Assembly (NCBI GenBank): GCA_032718475.1
Contig: JAUCBJ010005760.1
Location: forward strand, 20,450 to 84,449
DNA from: Nemertoderma westbladi
Taxonomy: Eukaryota > Xenacoelomorpha > Nemertodermatida > Nemertodermatidae
Direction: 5' to 3'
DNA: 64,000 nt
Shown: positions 1-9,757 of the stretch, piece by piece
Position numbering within the stretch: the stretch's first letter is position 1
Layout: each line of letters starts with the position of its first letter
Notes under the pieces: model-generated
What the model was told of the DNA's origin: nothing
The model's database searches: none
Seen by the model: only the letters and a program-made list of their open reading frames with translations
Position numbers and translations under genes: made by a program

Positions 1-210
1 CAATAAATAGATAGCACATTGACTTTCAGGACATGACAACCGAAACGGGTTACGAAATGATAGAATTAATAGATACCATTTTGTCACATTTTAAGACCCT
101 CGCATGTTTAGGCTGGAAAACCTGATAGGATAATTAATGCTATGCAGGATTCATGACATAGGGTACAAAACTAATTTAACAACATAAATTAAAAAAAATT
201 TAAAAATAAG

Positions 211-487
211 ATGAATTCGAGAGTTAAATGGATGATCGCGAACTGTCGCAGTTTCGATGTGAGTATTTCAAGAAGTACGATCTGATCTACTAGACTTTCA
301 CCTAAAACGGTAAAGAATAAAATGCGATAAGGTCAGGGGTAACCACATTATATAAACTGTGTAGATTAATGTCTCTTTGCTCCAGGGCGACTTTTTTGAC
401 AGGCACTACTGGGAACTCAACCTGGATATACGGTATTTATCAGCAGCAGGTTGCTACTTCAAGCAATTCGTGAGAGAATCCTATTGA
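211..487 (+). CDS. 3' end of an unrecognised gene (two candidate exons)
   Basis: Two short open stretches join in phase. The first (211-258, ending ...NCRSFD) stops at a GTGAGT donor at 259. The second starts after a strong pyrimidine-rich acceptor (TCTCTTTGCTCCAG, AG at 384-385) and runs 386-484 as GDFFDRHYWELNLDIRYL..., with TGA at 485-487. The intron would be 127 bp. A poly(A) signal follows about 95 bases after the stop, as expected for a terminal exon. The frame of the first part is open back to a stop at 190-192, so its true 5' edge is unknown; ATG 211 is only one possibility. The joined peptide is rich in aromatic residues with two cysteines, and I do not recognise the family. Splice sites and phase are seen; that it is a real gene is inferred. 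Confidence 0.38.
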
Positions 488-581
488 AGCTGGGGGGTTT
501 TTCTGTATCTTCGTATATTTGAAATAACATTCCATTGTGAGTAAGTAATCCACCACTCTCTTGTCTTGTTGTTAAATGAAA

Positions 582-587
582 AATAAA
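582..587 (+). promoter_or_regulatory. Poly(A) signal AATAAA
   Basis: AATAAA lies about 95 bases after the TGA of the candidate terminal exon. In AT-rich DNA this hexamer is common, so its value depends on that exon being real. Confidence 0.3.
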
Positions 588-2107
588 TTATTTAGGCCAA
601 TAATTAACTAACTAACTTAGGTAAATGGAGCTGCAAGAGTTGATTTTATTTGAAGCGGAAGAATTGAATATTGGGTGGGATCTCCCCTTGGACATGACAT
701 AATGATACTTTTTCATTTAATTCTAATATTTTTTTGTCAGAAAATATTACAAACACAGCTTTCCTTTTTCCTGTCTCAGAGATAGTATTTGGCAATTCGG
801 AAGATACGATTGTGACGAAATGAGTAACGAATTCCATTTGTATCCATCCACAGTCTAGTTATTTCCTGTCATAGCCGATATTCCTAAGTTCGTCTGCAGT
901 AAACTTAATCAGAACCGGGAGAATAATAACTTTGTTATCTAATCTTCGGCCTTCTATTCAGGATGCACCGCCGCTACTTAACTGCCGCTATAGGGTGCCC
1001 ATTGATTGACGTACTGATAATTGTTTTACCTATGGATAATCACGTACGTGACTGCAGAAATCAGCACGTAAATTATTTTAATGAATTATAATATGAAGGA
1101 AGTTCAGCGGTGCACCTGGGGAGGCATTATATGAGGAAGAAAGGTAATCCTATTACCTCTACAACTACCGGATTCAATTTTTTTTTGCGAATTTGCATTC
1201 CTTGTTTACTCAATAATATACAACTGTACTATCTGCTGCCTCTTACACCGGTTCAGGGTAAACTGTACTTTATATATGTGAACTAGAAAACATCTAAAAA
1301 ATATCAAACTTAAAAAATTATCAAACAAAATAGTTCCTCAAAATGTTTTCTCCCTAAAACCCATCTGAACCATAAACTATAGGAAATGTTGTTCCAATAG
1401 ATGGTCATATCGGCATATTGCGCTCCCAGAGGAGAATATTGTTGGTGCAAAATATAAACATCATCATTGACTCTTCATTATATTTGCACAATTATTTACC
1501 GAACCCTGGCGCACATAGTATTTGAGTTAACGCCTTAATTTTGTAGCAACAGGCAACAATAGCCACAAACAACCAACAAAGAAAAATGATGACAGTAGTT
1601 TAAAGTCGTCTTTATATCTAATAAAGGTAACAGCGGAAAGAGAGACACTTGTAGTAAAGGGTGTTTTTGTAAGGGAGACCGTATAATTATTGAAGGTTGG
1701 GCGTGTTCTCTTGTATGAGGACTGCTTGAACTGTGCTGTTCTTTAAACTCAGTTTCTTGGTTGTCGGACAGGTAGGCCATTCACACATGCTGACATTTAA
1801 GGAACTCTTTGTTTAAAAAAATGAGCGCAATGAAATGAGAATTAAATATTTCATTTTGATGATCTTTATTTTGGCTGCATTCCATTCCGCCGCGCCGTAG
1901 TGAATAATTGCCACCTCAAGCACAACTACCATAATATAAAAATATTCTCAAACTTTTCTCCAACCCAAAGTCACGAAAAGTAGCAAAGTGTTAATAAAAT
2001 GGATGAACTATTATTGTTGTCGTGCGCATACTCCTCTTAAACTTCCAAGTTTAGCACATTAAAAATAAATCATTTTGTTCAGTGCAATGAGAGGAGGGAG
2101 GGAAGGA

Positions 2108-2131
2108 GGGGGGGGGGGGGGGGGGGGGGGG
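2108..2131 (+). repeat. Poly-G tract (24 G)
   Basis: An uninterrupted G24 run followed by a T and six more G. It is the longest of several G or C homopolymers outside the minisatellites (also 7384-7402, 19082-19100, 19168-19187, 23693-23715). Confidence 0.95.
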
Positions 2132-2164
2132 TGGGGGGTGTGTACAACGAATTACCAATGTTAA

Positions 2165-2235
2165 TTAACAATTAAGGGAAAGGAGCAGGTTACTGTGGTA
2201 TGCAATTATAACAAAAACAATAACCAGGAGTCATA
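2165..2235 (+). repeat. Dispersed repeat, copy 1
   Basis: The stretch AATTAAGGGAAAGGAGCAGG followed by GTTACTGTGG and AACAAAAACAATAACCAGGAG is recognisably related to the interior of the small transposon at 50545-50625. It is also related to a reverse-complement piece at about 51320-51365. Its boundaries are not defined. Confidence 0.5.
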
Positions 2236-3964
2236 GAACAGCAGCATTCAGTTTCATAATCAGCTACATAGTAACTTATATTGTAATAATTTATCGCGAG
2301 AATGTTGCTCTGGATTGTTGCTTGCGATATAAGGAGCATCATTAATTATGCATCAATGCAAATGATGCAAATATAGCATCATTTACTGCATACAAGAAGA
2401 CGCAACCGTAGGATTTACGTGGCTAATTATTGAAAAAGGCCTACTCTTGTTCAAAATTATGCTATTTTTAATAATTATGTTTATGTTACAATTCTGTGAT
2501 TCCTGTGAGCCTAACTGCCAAGATTCCTGCAGGTCACCAGATCGAACCCACCTGGACATAATTGCCGAATGTGATAAGCAGTACACAACGAAAATTATAA
2601 TACCTTATCCACTCATTCACCCAAAATCCCAATAATATTTAAAAATATATTTCAATTTAAGTGGATTGCTAAAGGCAGAATGATGAATGCCAGAAAAGAT
2701 GTCCAGGTTTACCATTACAAGACTTGGCAGTTCAATTGCCTCTATATTTACACAGAATTGAACAAAAGTTCATCCCTTTTCAAACGACCCACCCAGGTGG
2801 GCCCGCTGTGAGTGGATCTCGAGTGTTTCCCCCCGTCGTGTGGTAAAGCCTTTCCCTGAGCAATCCGCGGTATATGTATTAAATTATTATGGCATTGTGA
2901 ATGGCAACAAATAACGCGGTGGTCGGCTTAATAGCAACAAACTATATTCCACAAATCCATATCATATTATTGATCGTGCATACATTATTATTGGAAGCAA
3001 ACCTTGGACGTTAATAGGTATTAACCGGTCACTAGTATGCAACGAGGGTGAAACACATTAGCAACACCTTGTGACAATATAGCGGATAATTATTCCATAA
3101 CAACTTCCTTTGATAAAATAAATGCGTCATTGTACTGTAATGTGACCCTTTGACCGTATTTGGGTACTTCCATATTATTTCTAAGTCGCTGTTTTTCGTC
3201 TTGTTATGTTTCTTGGCTTATTAATATTATACGCTCTATGTTGCCGCATTTAAGTTCACTGTGATGATGCCCGCTACAGTGTCCTAAGTAAAGCTTTGGA
3301 AGTCATCTGCAATCAACGATTATCTCCTTTTGTATTCCTTAGAGGAAATATGATCAGTTATTGTATTGAAAATAACAACAATTGTGTATTGTTCAGTAAT
3401 TTCAGGTTTTGGAGGGGCAACATCATTCCAGCACATATTTGTCAAGCTCAGTTTCATTAAAAAATCATGACGAAATGTATCAACCAATATTAGCACAATC
3501 TGTATGATAGATATTTCTAGGAAGTAAATACGATTTTATGTTGTTTCAGGTTTTCGACTTAATTCTCAACATTAGGGGCCTATAACAACTACTTGGTAGC
3601 AAAACCCATTGATGTACAGAATTCTGGTGGGCCACGATCGATCTTGCACTCCTTGAATATTATATAATTTTTCCGGTAATAATCGAATCTTTTGAAACAA
3701 CAAGTGCAATGAAATAAGTTTCAAGGAAGGTGGACTGAAAAGGTTGTCTCATTTGCAAGTAACTTGCAGGATCTAATATCGTAATTTTGAGAAAAATAGT
3801 AACAAATTAAAACTTTGATTAACAGAAATGAAAATGATCTCACTAACTGACATGGAATGGCAGCAACACGATAGTGAGTGATCATAAGAAAAGTATCCCA
3901 CTGAAGACAGGCTGGAGTTTTACCAAGTAATTATATATTTTATTGTACCGTTATGAAAATATCG

Positions 3965-4008
3965 AATTAGGGAGGTTATTGTTACTACTAACAATAACCT
4001 CCTTAATT
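3965..4008. repeat. 20-bp-arm inverted repeat (hairpin)
   Basis: Left arm 3965-3984 and right arm 3989-4008 are reverse complements with a single mismatch (14 innermost pairs perfect), separated by the loop CTAC. No neighbouring gene suggests a function; it may be the relic of a foldback element. Confidence 0.85.
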
Positions 4009-4427
4009 GCATACTTTAGTTTTTCGTTAATTACCACTCGCCGCTACTGGCACTAAGAAACTGTCTTGACATGATCACACACGTCTGATTTGTGGATGTC
4101 GTATATATTTCTGAATTATTTTTGACATATTGCTCCAGGTTATCGTTATATTTAGTTAGGTTATTAAGGACCACCATTCTGGTAAAATGCTCAGCAATTT
4201 ATATTCTCTTCACAGCAAAAATGCACAACAATTTGTCCACGTTGCGAAAATATGTCGAAAGGCCATCTATTCTGTATTCTGCTCTGTTCTGTTCTGAATG
4301 AATGCATTCCTTAGACATAATCAATATTCTATGTTTACATGCATGTGGTAAACTTGTAATGGTAATCGTAATACTTAAATGGGCAGGTCAATAATAATTG
4401 TCGATTTTGATCGCTCTTGTTTACTTA

Positions 4428-4966
4428 TGTTAGCTTATTCAATCCCACTAACCCAAACCCTAAAGTAAGCCGGTAAGCAATATTGGGGGCCACGAAATTG
4501 GATAATCAATCACTCGTGTCACCCCAACAAAATGGGAAGGAGAAACACACAATGAGGGTCAGGGGCCAAACCCCTAACAGAGAGAGAACAGGTGGAGTGA
4601 ACGGGAACACTCCAAAGGGCGCCAACAAGGGTATCAACCAATCAGAGGGGGGAAAGGCATCGATTAGGTAGAGTAACAAGGCCAACCCGTGCAATATAGC
4701 CAGTTGGCAGTAATCATTTTACTCAGTTATCTCAGTATCATATTGGTGCTAGTTAGGTTAGTTAGTTTAGCTAGGGAAGGACCGGGACTTTAATTACCGT
4801 TTCCCGCCTTCCGTGTACGACATCATATCACCTATATCTATATCTATATCTTATACCTGAACATTATACGCGACAAACAACGTAAACCCTTTCACTCTTC
4901 ACACACGGCGGGGACGCGTGAATTAACAAACCGGATAAATCGGGATCCTCCCTGGATCCCGTCACA
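4428..4966 (+). repeat. 5' LTR of element 1
   Basis: 539 bp, TG...CA. It matches 18025-18563 except for about four substitutions, for example A/G in the opening CCC(A/G)CTAACC and T/A in ACATTAT(A/T)CGCG. It contains a short (TATATC)n-like stretch near 4840-4855 that could serve as a TATA region, and it ends with a GGATCC-rich hairpin-like segment. The 62-codon ORF inside it is unremarkable. Confidence 0.95.
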
Positions 4967-5070
4967 GTAATTAAGTCCGAGTTGCCACCCCAGCTAGCTA
5001 CCAGTGACTACCAACCACCAATCTAAAGTTAAAGGAGATGAGTCAGTCGGGAGAGACGACACCGACGCGG

Positions 5071-5810
5071 ACCCCGGACGAAGAGCTAACGATCCGCGAG
5101 GCCGCAACCAGATGGTACAGGCCCGCAACGCCGGACCCATCGGTAACGGGTCATCCGGCAGTTCAGGATGAGGGGGGCCGTCTGGAGCCCGAGGTCGAGC
5201 CGAGAGAAGGAGAGAGCGAGACGGAGGGAGAAGGAGACGAGTCGACACGGGACGTGGGTCGACGTACTGATGTCGCCGGCCAGCCACAGGCCGAGGGCGA
5301 CGAGCGGCCCACCGAAACGGCGACGGTGGAGCCGACGGTATGACGCCGGACCCGGAGAGATGGAGGAGATGTCGGTACCGATGTCGCCGGTCAGCTACAG
5401 GCCGAGGGCGACGAACGGCCCACCGAAACGGCGACGGTGGGGCCGCCGGTACGACGTCGGACCCGGAGAGACGGAAGAGAGGTCGGCGACGAGGACGTCG
5501 GGGTTTCTGATCGACTTCGACGGGCCTACAACGCGACCCAGAAACTACTAAAGGAGGCCAAAGAGGGGGCGAAGATAGACGAGGTGAGACTGAGGAAACG
5601 ACTAGGTGAGTCGAATAGACATTTTAACTATCTAATGCGCTTCGGGCAAAGAGAACTGGCCAAGGAGAGAGCGAGAGGGGTTGCCGAGGAACTGTGTGAC
5701 TTATGGCGGTGTAGGGGTATGGAACCTAGCGGAACCTATGGAACCTATGGCGTTGCCGGCCTGTACCGTCTGGTTGCGGCCTCGCGGATCGTTAGCTCTT
5801 CGTCCGGGGT
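5071..5810. repeat. 62-base inverted duplication inside gag
   Basis: 5071-5132 and 5749-5810 are reverse complements over 62 bases with two mismatches. The first copy encodes the gag N-terminus (PDEELTIREAATRW); the second is read backwards in the same gag frame. The unrepeated spacer is about 616 bases. The RNA could form a 62-bp stem. Confidence 0.95.
5269..5490 (+). repeat. 111-bp in-frame tandem duplication in gag
   Basis: Two copies 111 bases apart share GATGTCGCCGG and AGGCCGAGGGCGACGA blocks. The length is 37 codons, so the frame is kept. The second copy preserves CGA where the first has the stop TGA. Confidence 0.85.
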
Positions 5811-5957
5811 TTTGTACGTAGGGCCATACTTAGTCGATGCCTGGGGAGTAAAATTAGTGGGTTGGGAGAGACCTGAGGAGGGCGAATCCGAGGTTAACCC
5901 CGAGGATTCGGCCTCGTCGGTCGGAAGAAGTTCCGGGAGGCGGGGGAAAGTTAGTAG

Positions 5958-7430
5958 GACGGGGGGCGGAGGGAATCCGTCACAACCAATAAGTCTGCTA
6001 CATCCTCCGTAAAAGAAAGACGGGTGAGAGAGATAAATGCCACGTACCGTCTTGATTTGATAGAGCAAGGTCAAAGGGAAGTAGGTAGACGGTTAGAGGA
6101 GGGGAGAGTGCTGCTAGAGAGGGAAATGGCATTGATTAAAGAAACCGGAGAGAGGGCCGAAAGGGCCGCGAGAAGCCTTAGGGAGTGTGAGGAAGTAGGG
6201 AGGAAGGAACAAGAAGAGCGTGAGGCGGAACGTAGGGAACGTATAGCAAGAGAGAAAAATGAGCGCAAAGAGCGTGAGGCGGAACGTAAGGAACGTGTAG
6301 CGAGAGAGGAAAGCGAACGCAGGGAACGTGAGGCGAGAGAGGAAAACGAGTGCAGAGAACGCGAGGCGAGAGAGGAAAACGAACGCAAAGAGCGTGAGGC
6401 GAGACGAAGGGAGGGGGCTAGAAGAGAGTTGGAATTGGCCGAGCGGGACGCACGGGAGTGTAAGGAGAGAATAGCAAGGAAGGAGTGTGAGCGAAAAGAA
6501 TTAGAGAAACGTCAAGGTGAGCTCACAGGGTACAAAGCTATACACACGCGCGAATGGGAACTGGCGCGAATAGGGGCGTCTGAGAGTGGGGCTGGCTCGA
6601 GTATTTTCGAGGAGCCAGAGGCCGTGGATACATTTATTAATACCCCACTTACAGGGACCGCACGACAGACCCAAAACTGGTGTGACCGTACGGGCGGGGG
6701 GGGGGGTAATAATAATGCTATAGTAGACGTCATTAATATTAATAGTACCGTATTGGATAACCCTAATCCCTTTATTGCAGCAAATAATACTTTACCTAGT
6801 AGCAGTAATTTAAATTTAAATACAAATAATAATTTCAATTTAAACGTGCAAAATAATCCGAATAATAATTTAAATTTAGAAAATAATAATAATTCAAATA
6901 ACTTAAATAATGATCCAAGCCCGAATTTACAAAATAATTCAGATGATTTTGTTTCAAACGAACAAATTAATTCCGTTTCCAATATGGGTGCTATTAACGT
7001 GAACACGTCGGGCGTGTATGGCCAGGCAGACGGGGGCCTGGTAGGCCATACAATTGGTAGGCCGGAAGTGGCGGGGTTGAGCCAACCCAGAGAGGGCCTG
7101 GAAGGCCACGTAGTTGGTAGGCAGGGAGTGGCTGGGTTGGGTAGACCCAGTGAGGGCCTGGTAGGCCACGTAGTTGGTAGGCAGGGAGTGGCTGGGTTGG
7201 GTAGACCCAGCGAGGGCCTGGTAGGCCACGTAGTTGGTAGGCAGGGAGTAGAGGGCCTGGTAGGCCACGCAATGGCAGAGGGAGAGGCGGGGGTGAATAG
7301 ACCCGACCGCGGTAGGGTTGATGTGTCGACTAGAGAGGGATATAGTAGCGGGGTGAGAGATAGCGAAGTTAGATGTGGCGAGTGGGGGGGGGGGGGGGGG
7401 GGCTGCAGGGGCCCCACAACAGCGAGTTAG
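5958..7430 (+). pseudogene. Gag middle part: coiled coil, Asn-rich and 20-residue repeats
   Basis: Open frame from a stop at 5955-5957 to 7430, with no ATG needed if it is entered from the preceding frame. The first 170 or so codons are a charged Glu/Arg heptad-like stretch (repeats of REREAREENE type), predicted to be a long coiled coil. A linker and a strongly Asn/Leu-rich region (about 6710-6950) follow. Then come four to five copies of a 20-residue unit with core GLVGHVVGRQGVAGLGRPSE, period 60 bases. The last codons run into a G19 tract (7384-7402), where the reading frame changes to the -1 frame. Self-assembly through coiled coil and Asn-rich segments would suit a capsid protein, but that is inference. 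Confidence 0.6.
7035..7268 (+). repeat. 60-bp tandem repeat with GGCCTGGTAGGCC core
   Basis: The core begins at 7035, 7095, 7155 and 7215 (exact period 60), with a shortened fifth at 7254. Each core is an interrupted palindrome (GGCCT-GGT-AGGCC; the second copy has GGAAGGCC). It encodes the GLVGHVVGRQ repeats of Gag. Confidence 0.9.
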
Positions 7431-8038
7431 CGGTGAAAGGGGGGGGGGCAGAGAGTGCTCCACAAACGTCAACGGATAATGCGCGGGCCGAAATAGGTAA
7501 ACCGCAACACCCGGCGACGGAGAGTAATAGGGGGATTGCGAGTATCCCCAGCGGCGTGCGACCGAGCAGAGAGAGACAGGTTGACGTCGTGAGAGGACGG
7601 ACGAAGCGTCGAGCCCGATCAGAAGAGGGAAGAAGAGTAGTGGAATTTAACCGGGAGGTCGACGAGAGATCTCACGAGCGGGAACACTCCACTGAAGGGA
7701 GAAGAAGAGAAGACAGTAGTAGAAGTATCGCCGCGAACGATAGAAGAGCGAGGACGGATAGCGAGCCGTCGGTAGTCGAGATGAGAACAGAGAGTCAGTG
7801 GGGTCGGACTCCGGGAGATTGCCGTCGCCCCGGAGAGATGCGACCTGGTGAGGCGCATTACGCGCCGATGGAAGGGTACGCGATGTACCGGTACGAAGAC
7901 GAGAACAGTAGAGAGGGGGGTCGAAGAGAAACTTTCCGACGGAATGTACCTACCGATCGAGAATGCGGTAGCCGCGGGGAGGACTATTCGATAAGAATAA
8001 ACTTCGATCCCGAGCGACACATGCAGACTAGACCGTAG
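7404..8038 (+). pseudogene. Gag continuation, frame after the G19 tract
   Basis: The +2 frame is open from just after the poly-G tract to TAG 8036-8038. It encodes a basic, Arg/Glu/Ser-rich low-complexity protein (ERSHEREHSTEGRRREDSSR type). It overlaps the previous frame by under 60 bases. I infer that it is the same Gag, displaced by one base. It has no recognisable domain. Confidence 0.5.
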
Positions 8039-8102
8039 GACATACTGTAGGCCTTACTGCACATACCATAGGCTATACTGACAGAGGCAATGTAGGCGAT
8101 AG

Positions 8103-8366
8103 GATAGCGCGGACAACGGGATTAAACCGGAAGTCGCGGAATACATACCGGCGGGTAGGCCAGAAGCTGATAGGCCTATACCGGTACCAGTAGAGCAGTA
8201 TGACTACAGCATGCAGGGACATAACATATACCCAGGGGAGGGGGGAATTATTGCGGATAGGTGCATGGGCCCCAATATATTAACATCAACCCCAGTACCA
8301 AACATACCGGTGGGGGGGGATAGGGTGACATTCCCCCATCACAATATCAACAATATACCCCGATAG
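8103..8366 (+). pseudogene. Gag continuation, short frame segment
   Basis: This segment is not bounded by an ATG. The frame is open from 8103 to TAG 8364-8366 and reads as a coherent Pro/Gly-rich linker (KPEVAEYIPAGRPEADRPIP). A neighbouring frame covers 8032-8115 and contains VGHTVG and AHTIG, echoing the upstream GHTIG repeat. The frame passes to the next segment at a C5 run near 8332-8337. Confidence 0.4.
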
Positions 8367-9757
8367 GAGCAAGAACGACGAGACCCTTGGATGAAAATAG
8401 GTCGTGCGACACAGAAATATGGAGGGGGCCGCTACCCCCGATGACATATCCAAGTCAAAGAAAAGCTGGAAATAGGACAGACGGACCGCACCAGACAGGA
8501 GAAACTATACAACATCCATCGAACCCATTGGAAGCTCAGGCGATGGGGATGGCCACGTTGATCGATGCGTTGAAAACGAGGATCGAGTTACCACCCGTGG
8601 AGCCATTCAAATTCGATGGGAGTAGGCCGGAAGAATATCTACAGTTTCGGCGCATGTATAGTAACGAAATACTAACAAAGAACTTGACGCAGGCGGAGTG
8701 CCTAAAATATATGCAAGTATACACGGGAGGCCCAGCATACGACATCGTGAGGCAATATCAAGGCATAGAGGGCGGCTTCACGACAGCATGGCGGGCACTG
8801 GACAGGGAATACGGGCACCCGGCCAAGATCATCAGACAGACACTGAGAGGCATAACATCGGGTGGCCTACAGGATAATCCCGTTAGCATTAAGACGTTCG
8901 CTAACAAAGTCGAAAAGGCGCTAATCGTGCTGAAGACGCTAGACGCGCCATACGAGCTCAATGCGTCCAACAACATCACCACGATAGCGCAGGCACTACC
9001 GAACTGGCTGTGCAACAAGTGGAGGAAAATCGCTTTCTCCACTCGAGACAAGAAGGGTGTGGAACCGGGTCTAGAAGAAATGTCAAGCTTCTTAAACTAC
9101 GAGGCTGAACTAATAACTGACCCAGTCTATAGCTAAGATAGCCTGGGAAAGGGACCAAAGACGGATTACCATAGACCGAAACCAGAGCACAATACATCAA
9201 ACGCATTACCGAGGCTCAGGCAATCATTGCCATATGCAGCGACGCAGGGGACTGCGAGTCCACAGATAGCCGAAAGTAAGACCACACCACGGAACGGACA
9301 GGGGAACAATAACAACACGGATAAATATACCCCCAGTACGTCCAGTAGGCCGAATCCAAACAATAAGAATAGTAGGGACTTTGGTACAAACGCAGCTGCG
9401 ATACGCAATGCGCTGTATAAGGAGGGCTACGACCCAAAGAGCAAATGCCAGCTACACGCAAATGCGCTTCATCAAACCATGAACTGCAGGTACTGGCAGG
9501 CGCTACCTAGGCAAGATCAGATTGATTATGCGTTGAGCAATAAAATCTGCTCGCGATGTGTGATGAGTGGACATAGAGCTAGGGAATGCAAGGAGAAGCC
9601 GGTTAAGTTCGGTCAAAGGAGAGGCCAAACGATGGCAACGAGCACAGTAGGGGCGAAGAAGAGAGGAACGGTGTTACTTGGGGTAGTACCCGTGCGAGTG
9701 ATTGGAGAAGGCAATCGATCGGTAATAATCCTGGTCGGCACTAATGCTGGTCGATAG
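8324..9757 (+). pseudogene. Gag C-terminal part: DUF1759-like domain and zinc knuckle
   Basis: One frame with a single TAA at 9134-9136. Residues around 8580-9000 (PPVEPFKFDGSRPEEYLQFRRM ... GGPAYDIVRQYQG ... WRALDREYGHP) match the DUF1759 family, the capsid-like region of Pao/BEL polyproteins. After the stop the same frame reads on through a linker to a Cys/His region (about 9445-9595) with a canonical knuckle CSRCVMSGHRAREC (C-X2-C-X4-H-X4-C) that binds the RNA genome. It ends at 9757, overlapping the protease frame. Start codons inside the segment are irrelevant if it is part of a larger polyprotein. TAA could come from CAA by one change. Confidence 0.75.

Larger units (their letters stand above)
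600..4427. other. Non-coding stretch upstream of the first BEL element
   Basis: AT-rich DNA without an ORF that I can support. A short ORF at 2447-2635 has a hydrophobic N-terminus (about 14 residues) followed by a Cys-rich stretch and could be a signal-peptide exon, but there is no convincing splice donor. Positions 2500-2560 read on the minus strand contain a tRNA B-box-like GGTTCGATCT, so this may instead be a SINE remnant. The stretch also holds a G24 run, a dispersed-repeat copy and a hairpin, listed separately. Confidence 0.5.
5038..6012 (+). pseudogene. Gag N-terminal part, element 1 (one in-frame TGA)
   Basis: This is the first ATG after the 5' LTR, 71 bases into the leader. The frame runs 5038-6012 with one stop, TGA at 5341-5343. 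A 111-base (37-codon) in-frame duplication (copies starting at 5269 and 5380) shows CGA at the equivalent site of the second copy, so the stop looks like a C-to-T change. The product is acidic and arginine-rich and low in complexity. Around 5530-5700 there is a plausible helical stretch (QKLLKEAKEGAKIDEVRLRK). A 62-base inverted copy of its own 5' end (5071-5132) sits at 5749-5810 and encodes unrelated residues. The frame appears to continue in the -1 frame at a G6 run (5961-5966). Confidence 0.6.

Noticed and set aside
2383-2635. Short ORFs with a signal-peptide-like start
   Set aside because: No donor or homology; B-box-like sequence on the other strand suggests a SINE remnant.
4483-4694. 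62-codon ORFs in both LTRs of element 1
   Set aside because: Start at TTG or on the opposite strand, within LTR regulatory DNA; no support.
7035-7268. Gag 60-bp repeat as an independent satellite
   Set aside because: It is in frame, codes a regular 20-residue repeat and is confined to gag.
6512-7472. Antisense ORFs of 301 and 172 codons opposite gag
   Set aside because: Shadows of repetitive, GC-rich gag sequence; no domain and no promoter.
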